Assembly: GCA_026686845.1 (NCBI GenBank)
Contig: JAIVEN010000011.1
Span: forward strand, 26,336,501-26,400,500
Source of the DNA: Adenanthera pavonina
Lineage: Eukaryota > Streptophyta > Magnoliopsida > Fabales > Fabaceae
Reading direction: 5' to 3'
Length of the DNA: 64,000 nt
The first letter of the stretch is position 1; every line of letters starts with the position of its first letter. Made by a program: the position numbers and the translations under genes. This document shows, piece after piece, positions 58,640-64,000 of this stretch. A model generated the notes under the pieces. That model made no database searches and was not told the DNA's origin. It saw only the letters and a list, made by a program, of their open reading frames with translations.

Positions 58640-60076
58640 TAAGGCCAGCAATAAATTATATTACAAAATGATGACCTTTTCCTCTTTCTTATTAGATGTT
58701 GACTAATTCGTCCCTTATTTATGATCCAAGTACCCTCTTGATGGTCATCTCTCATATAAAGGGTATTATCTCCACTTGGATCAGTATCAAGTGATGTCCC
58801 ATGAAAAGGAACATTCTCAGTACTCACATCTTGAAAGTCCTGAGCATTATCCTCAATTATTTAGTTAGTTAACATAACAATAGACCACTTCTTATTAGTA
58901 GGATCAGGAACAAAAAACACTTGTTGAGCTTGTGATGCTAAAATAAAAGTCTTATTTTTATACCCCACCCTATTAGGATCCACCTAAATGAACCCTGAAT
59001 CATCAATTCGCAGGCTATTGTTGTTGTTAACCCACTTACAATAAAAGACAGGTACACAGAATGAGATGTAATCCAACACTCATATGCGCTCAATTACCTA
59101 AAGTATGACATGTTTGCAAAAATAGGGTTTTTGTCTTTGACACTTGAGACGTGCATTGATTAAGCTATAAGAGTTACCCCACTATTTTGCATTATGCTCT
59201 TATCATCTTGCTCTTTTGTATAGAATGTATACACATTGATGAGTTAACTGGTGTAAGAGAATACATACATGGTTGGACTCATAGCTAACCATTTCAACCT
59301 ATCTGAAACTAAACTAGGATTCCTCTCTAACTCCACAATAATGTTATTTCTCAACCAATCTATAAAAAGTCGATTGTGTTCTTTTGAAATCCAACATTCA
59401 TTCTTATTGGGGTTTAAGCTTCTAATTCTCCCCTTCTGCATTTCCACATATTCATCAACCTCATTTGAGTTATGCAAGAGATACAGGTGAGCTTGCTCCC
59501 ACTGTGCCTTGGAGATACTAACTATTTCACTTCCCTGAATCCCTTCCTAGCTTGTTCTCCCTAAGTGATTAGACTTTGGAAGCGTAATGATATCAACATT
59601 TGGTAAGTATTCGGTACAAAAGCTTATTCAGCTTTGTATCATTCAACAATATAACCCTTTGGTCTACTTCAATTTTTCACATACCCTTTCAATATCTTCA
59701 TGTAACGCTCAATCAGGTACATCCATCTCAGATAAGTTGGGCCACACATCTGTGTTTCCTTAACGAGGTGAACTGTTAGGTGAACCATCATGTCAAAGAA
59801 TTAAGGTAGAAAATACATCTCAAGCTCACACAAAGTGGCAACAATTTGTTTTTACAAAGTAGGCAACTTTCTAAGGTCAATGACTTTGTTGCAAATAGAC
59901 TTGAAGTTAAAGGGTCTGAAGTCTCATGACTGCCATATTCTAATGGAGCATATAGGTTCTTGATATTTGAGGAGTATCCTTCTAGAACTTTAACTTCATT
60001 AAGAAATCCACAAAAAGTAATTTTCTCTTTTCTACATAAAGTATAAGCTACTAGAGGTAGATAAGTATGTCATTTC
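58640..60076 (-). pseudogene. CACTA TNP2-type transposase, C-terminal part (DUF4218-DUF4216 region), broken
   Basis: From the right edge: YLPLVAYTLCRKEKITFCGF (about 60068-60010), then a frameshift into CELEMYFLP and FFDMMVHLTVHLV (DUF4218-like, about 59845-59775), TYLRWMYLIERYMKILKGYV, and HNSNEVDEYVEMQKGRIRSL with SKEHNRLFIDWLRNN (59477-59340). After a gap, VDPNRVGYKNKTFILASQAQ and FFVPDPTNKKWSIVMLTN (about 58985-58865, DUF4216-like). There are several stops and shifts. The catalytic N-terminal half lies beyond the insertion point of element C. DUF labels are from recognition and were not searched. Confidence 0.75.
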
Positions 60077-61801
60077 TGTTAGCAAGGCTGACTTCCCAAG
60101 AGGGGGGGTGAATTGGGAAGATTGAAAATTTTCTGCACAAGGTGAGGTAAGTGGAGATATCACAGTATAATGAAAATAATGCGTAAAACAGAGCAAGCTG
60201 AAAAGTGAAGATAGGGAGAAGAAAACTCAGTAATTTATCCTGGTTCGGTCTTTCCACTTGACCTACATCCAGTCCCCAAGACACCTCTTGAGATTTATCC
60301 ACTATACAGCAAGAATTTCAATGGGCTTCTTGCTAAGGCCACAGTACAACGAGTATGCTCTGTTTCTGAGCTCTCTCAAACTCTCCAAGCACTTTCACTG
60401 TGTGCTTCTCAATCCCCTTGTGAATACCCCTCACAAGTAAATCTATCTTCCAGATGAAGAGTAGATTGATTACAATGAAATAACTCTCTTGAAAAGAGTA
60501 GATATGAAAGTTTAAGTACAAGTTTAGAAGTTGAGAGGGTAAAAGCTTTTGAGAAGAAGATTTAGCAGAAATTCGGTATATACAAGTTTGATTCGTTACC
60601 CACAACTTCAAATGATGTTGTATTTATAGATTTAGGTCTCAAATATCCGTTAGAGACTAAATCTATCCGTTGGGGAAGTTATCCAACGGTTACTCTGAAA
60701 AACTATCCGTTTACCAACCGCATTTAATGTTTCTGACATACTGAAATTCGAATTTTGGTTGGTCAACAGACGAATTTCGAAGGAACTGAAGGTTAAAGCT
60801 TTCAACGTTACAACACGAAGTTCGTCTGTTCATGAAGTGAAATTCGAATTTTGAAACTTATAAAACATTTTCACAATGTGACATACGAATTTTCAAGAAG
60901 AAAGATTTTTGGTTAAGTGTGAACAGTGTTTTCAATTTGCTACAGTGTCTTCGAAATTCGAATTTTGGTATCCAAAATTCGTCTGTCCATTGAACGTATA
61001 AAGAGACACAGTAGTTTACTTTCTTCGAAATTCGAATTTTGAAAGGGTGACATTCGTCTGTCAGAGAGCAATTTTGAGACTTAACTCATTCTTGATCTCA
61101 GATGAACTTTAACATAGTTTCAGACAAATTTCTTCTATTTTCTCAAGTTTTGTTTTGTCTGAAATTCGAATTTTGAAGACTCAAAGTTCGTCTGTTGTCA
61201 AGAAGCTTCTTTCAGACTTATATGAAAATTCGAGTGTTGGAATCTCGAAATTCGTCTGTCAGAGAGCATTTTTCAAGCTGAATATCTTTTGATTTCAGAT
61301 GCACTTTGTCATGGTTTCAGACGAATTTCTTTGGTTTTCACAAACTTCATTTTACTTGAAATTCGAATTTTGGAAGTGTGAAGTTCGTCTGTCACCAGAA
61401 AGGCTTCTTTCAGACTAGATGAAAATTCGAATTTTGAACCACCAAAATTCGTCTGACAGAGAGCCATCTCTTCAGACTTAATCAGTTTTAGCTCGAAATT
61501 CGAATTTCCAAAGGCAAAGTTCGAATTTCTAACTTGACAGTTTAGTTTAAACTTTTAACATTCGTCTGTTTGTGGGTGTTTTTCAAATACTCAAGGATTT
61601 AACATAAAATCAAAGTTTGAAAACATCTTTTCTTCAAATCAAAACCTTTTACCCAATCATAACAAAAACTAAAGATCCTACAAGAGATCTAACAGCAAAT
61701 ACTCAGAAAATCTTCACTTGGAACAGCTTTGATCTCCTTTGATATCTTCAATCCAAGATCTTGAGTGTTGGTTTAAAATCATCAAAACTCTTTCATCAAC
61801 A
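60077..61801 (-). repeat. 3' LTR of element C (1,725 bp) with family 1 motif array
   Basis: On the minus strand it starts TGTTGATGAAAGAG (61801) and ends CTTGCTAACA (60077). The TATA box lies at 60628-60621. The exact MSA-type TCCAACGGTTA is at 60682-60692 on the plus strand, with further AACGG/CCGTT cores nearby. Motif words AAATTCGAATTT and AAATTCGTCTG fill 60740-61575. Tandem-unit marks (CGTCTGTCAG) at 61055, 61253 and 61450 give the same 197-198 bp period as in B. Confidence 0.92.
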
Positions 61802-61879
61802 TTCTCCCCCTTTTTGATGATGACAAAACAACTCACAAACTGGATTAGTACTTGGGTTTGCTTTCATAAGCTCCCCCTT
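61802..61879 (-). promoter_or_regulatory. Polypurine tracts of element C (two)
   Basis: The PPT (minus strand AAAAAGGGGGAGAA) at 61815-61802 abuts the LTR. A second run, AAGGGGGAGC, lies at 61879-61870. Both match element B in sequence and spacing. Confidence 0.8.
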
Positions 61880-62083
61880 AACATATGCATAAGATATCAA
61901 AATAACAGATTAAGTGAAGAGATTTAACGCCCAAAATATTGCAATCAAGAACATACTATATATCACCAAACTATTGTAATACAAATTCCAATTAAAGAGT
62001 AGTTCTTAAAATCAAACAACCAAATACAAAACACCCAAATAAAACAAGATACAACAAGAATAATCAGCCTAAGATCTAAGTCA

Positions 62084-64000
62084 TCACTTCTTCTTTGGCT
62101 TCTTGCTGTAAGTCTTTCCTTTTCCAGATGGCTCAGCAGATTTTCCAGCTTGCTTGGTCCCAGTTTGCTTTATCTTCTCCCCCTTTTTGGCATCATCAGG
62201 AAGTCCAACAAAGTCCATTGGAGGAGGTATCTGAGTGATAGGAACAACACGAAGGGGGACAGGAACAAAAGGAATCTCTGGCTGAACTGGTGCAGGGGGC
62301 TCAGCAGGTTCTTCATCATCATCAGAGACCTCAAGCAGTACTTGCATTTCCTGCCTAGAAAGAGCTAGTTGAGCTCTTTGGTGCTCTGAAAGCCCATAAG
62401 CAGCAATAGATTGAGAAGGTGGTTCAGCAGGAGGAAACATTTCTTCCAGCCTTCTCCTTTGAGCTAGCAGCAGAGCATTGTGAGCAATGGCAAGATAATC
62501 TACAACAGGCACAATGCTCCTTTCCACATTGCTTGCTCCTTCTGGCACAGAAGAGGTTGAAATGGCTTCAACCAGTCTTTCAACTTGCTCTGATTCTTGA
62601 ATGGACAGAATTGAATCCAGAGCATCTTCTTGCATTGGCTCAAGAGGGCTTGATTCTTGAAGACCTTCTCCTTCTAATCCATAGTCCAAGGGTGGACCAG
62701 GACTTGGTGTTTTCATAGCACCATCACCATCCATATCAGTATCATGGTCAGAGGAGGCAATCTCAAAGGGACTTGGAGGCACAGGGGATGGAGACAGAGT
62801 AGGCTCAGGGACACCAGGCTGAGGTGGAGCTGAAGTGGTAGGAATTGCATTTCTTATCTCTTCATATGCATCAGCCACCACCTTCATATTCACTGCCAAC
62901 TGATGGATCTGATCCTGTAGATGAGCAAATTTGGCATTTTGCTCATCTTTAATGCTGAGAATGAGTGTTGACAGACTGTCAAACAACTCAGTGATCTTAG
63001 TTGGCTTGGCTCGTGAGGAGGGAGTGGAAGGAGGGTGAGTAGGCCTGGAGGGAGATGGAATTGTCTGGGAAGGCTGAGGTAAGGATCTTTCAGGGGCCTC
63101 AGAAGTGCCTTCTTGTTGGAGGGATGCATCAGGGACAAAGAACAGGTCTTCAGTTTTTCCTGCTCCCTTTCCAACCCATCGTCCTTCATCTTTCTCAATG
63201 CCCATTCTTTGCAGTTCCTCCTCCTTGAATGCCTCAGTGAGTTTCCCTTTCCCTTTCTCAATGTGCTGAATCCTAGCATGCTGCAGGATTCTTGAAACAA
63301 TTGCAGCATAGGGGAGTGTGGAATCCTTCCTCTGATCCCTTGCCTTTATCATTCGCTGAAGGATGATATGACCCATATTGATCAGCTTCCCACGAATGAT
63401 AGCAGTCATCACATGAGCCTCTGCCCTTGTTATCAGATTGAAGCTACCACCCTTGTTGAAAATGATCCTTGACACTATGTAGTGCAGGATTCTGACTTGT
63501 ACACTTAGGTCTGTGGGCTTCAACAGATTTATTGTTGGCCTGTTCTCCCTTCTCCTGAATAAGGTGTCCAAAATGGTGCTCTCCTTGTAGTACAGAAAGG
63601 ATCCACCTTCTTCATCTGCTGTGCTTGCCTCATCCATATACCCAGAGGCTGTTAAGTCAACTTTTAGCCCATCTTGTCCTGGGATTTCTAACACCTCATT
63701 GAATGTTTCATCAGCAAGCCAAATGGTCCTTGATCTCAAGGTGACCTCCCATTTCATCTTCTTGCTGTTATACTTAAGAGACGCATACCAAGTCTTCACT
63801 ACTTCATCATCATATCTTTCAGCAATTTCCAACAAATTTTTATATCTTAACAACCATATAGCAGCATCAAAATTGTTGGAAATCAGAAATTGTTCCACAT
63901 TCACACAATGAGGCTTGATTACCTTTTTGTTGGAAAACTTGGTAGTGTACTCTTCTTGGATCTCAGGAGTGCTCCATAGTGGTAGTGTAGTCAATTCAAA
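62084..64000 (-). CDS. Extra 3' ORF (ORF2) of element C, open to the window edge
   Basis: This frame has no stop over the 638 codons seen, from the right edge (start outside) to TGA at 62084-62086. Blocks in order: LPLWSTPEIQEEYTTKF, KPHCVNVEQFLISNN, TWYASLKYN, RSRTIWLADETFNEVLEIPG, ILHYIVSRIIFNKGG, RGKLINMGHIILQRM, a likely coiled coil ITELFDSLSTLILS ... LQDQIHQLAVNM, a Pro/Ser and acidic region (SDDDEEPAEPPAPVQPEIPF), and a Lys-rich tail ending YSKKPKKK. It resembles the putative plant transposon protein family (Transposase_32-like). No signal peptide, membrane segment or protease/nuclease motif is seen. A nuclear DNA-linked role fits the basic ends but is inferred. Confidence 0.85.
   Translation of the reverse strand, partial: FELTTLPLWSTPEIQEEYTTKFSNKKVIKPHCVNVEQFLISNNFDAAIWLLRYKNLLEIAERYDDEVVKTWYASLKYNSKKMKWEVTLRSRTIWLADETFNEVLEIPGQDGLKVDLTASGYMDEASTADEEGGSFLYYKESTILDTLFRRRENRPTINLLKPTDLSVQVRILHYIVSRIIFNKGGSFNLITRAEAHVMTAIIRGKLINMGHIILQRMIKARDQRKDSTLPYAAIVSRILQHARIQHIEKGKGKLTEAFKEEELQRMGIEKDEGRWVGKGAGKTEDLFFVPDASLQQEGTSEAPERSLPQPSQTIPSPSRPTHPPSTPSSRAKPTKITELFDSLSTLILSIKDEQNAKFAHLQDQIHQLAVNMKVVADAYEEIRNAIPTTSAPPQPGVPEPTLSPSPVPPSPFEIASSDHDTDMDGDGAMKTPSPGPPLDYGLEGEGLQESSPLEPMQEDALDSILSIQESEQVERLVEAISTSSVPEGASNVERSIVPVVDYLAIAHNALLLAQRRRLEEMFPPAEPPSQSIAAYGLSEHQRAQLALSRQEMQVLLEVSDDDEEPAEPPAPVQPEIPFVPVPLRVVPITQIPPPMDFVGLPDDAKKGEKIKQTGTKQAGKSAEPSGKGKTYSKKPKKK

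Larger units (their letters stand above)
52334..60076 (-). mobile_element. CACTA (En/Spm) DNA transposon remnant, interrupted
   Basis: On the minus strand there are two genes: a TNP2-type transposase C-terminal part (60076-58640) and a second gene with Transposase_24-like and Ulp1-like parts (58533-52334). The gene pair is typical of plant CACTA elements. Element C cuts it at 60076, and a gypsy solo LTR (52795-55767) splits gene 2. The CACTA termini and the catalytic N-terminal part of TNP2 are not in view. Confidence 0.8.
60077..64000 (-). mobile_element. Element C: SIRE-like Ty1/copia retrotransposon (family 1), 3' half in window
   Basis: Minus-strand order: ORF2 (64000-62084), PPT (61815-61802), 3' LTR (61801-60077). 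It is inserted in the CACTA TNP2 gene, with ATTTC (60072-60076) as the candidate target duplication; the partner lies outside the window. The LTR motifs are well preserved and ORF2 has no stop in view. It looks like the youngest copia copy here. Confidence 0.9.

Noticed and set aside
62084..64000. The long ORF as a host gene
   Set aside because: Four copies occur in the window, each downstream of a copia pol and upstream of a PPT and LTR, so it is element-borne.

Overview
This is plant nuclear DNA, most likely a flowering plant and probably a eudicot. It is AT-rich, and I find no convincing host gene. Nearly everything recognisable is transposable-element sequence: Ty1/copia elements of the SIRE/Maximus type with an extra 3' ORF, Ty3/gypsy solo LTRs, a hAT element and a CACTA element. 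The species cannot be named from the sequence.

Layout. 1-6966: copia element A (minus strand; extra ORF2, pol and gag, no LTR in view). 7133-17726: copia element B (plus strand; LTR, gag remnant, pol, ORF2, PPT, LTR). 17727-20694: hAT transposon (minus), internally deleted. 20695-24646: gypsy-like 3' remnant, a pair of AT-rich direct repeats and a copia gag scrap. 24647-28989: two gypsy-type LTR pieces in opposite orientation, the right one holding the pol tail and LTR of another gypsy element. 29642-51327: full-length copia element D (plus) with perfect 5-bp target duplications (GCTTT). D is split by copia element E (35243-42442, duplication AACTA), which itself holds a copia solo LTR (38733-40385), and by a gypsy solo LTR (43052-45747, duplication GGAAA). 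52334-60076: CACTA element (minus) with a TNP2-type gene and a Transposase_24/Ulp1-type gene, split by a second gypsy solo LTR (52795-55767). 60077-64000: copia element C (minus), 3' LTR, PPT and an uninterrupted ORF2 running off the window.

The copia elements form two families: family 1 (A, B, C) and family 2 (D, E). They share the gag-pol plan, the LTR edges, the PPT and an ORF2 downstream of RNase H. The LTR middles differ: family 1 carries many copies of AAATTCGAATTT / CAGACGAA words, family 2 many copies of GGTTATCCGCATAACC. In each family the same word recurs in the non-coding spacer between pol and ORF2. This placement, the change of word between families, and an ORF2 that by eye diverges faster than pol suggest a cis-motif/trans-factor pair, comparable in logic to the VANC anti-silencing system of VANDAL DNA transposons. 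It is the best candidate here for an undescribed system, and it is an inference.

Most genes are decayed, many by Trp-to-stop and Gln-to-stop changes. The ORF2 of element C is the only long reading frame that is open throughout the part visible.
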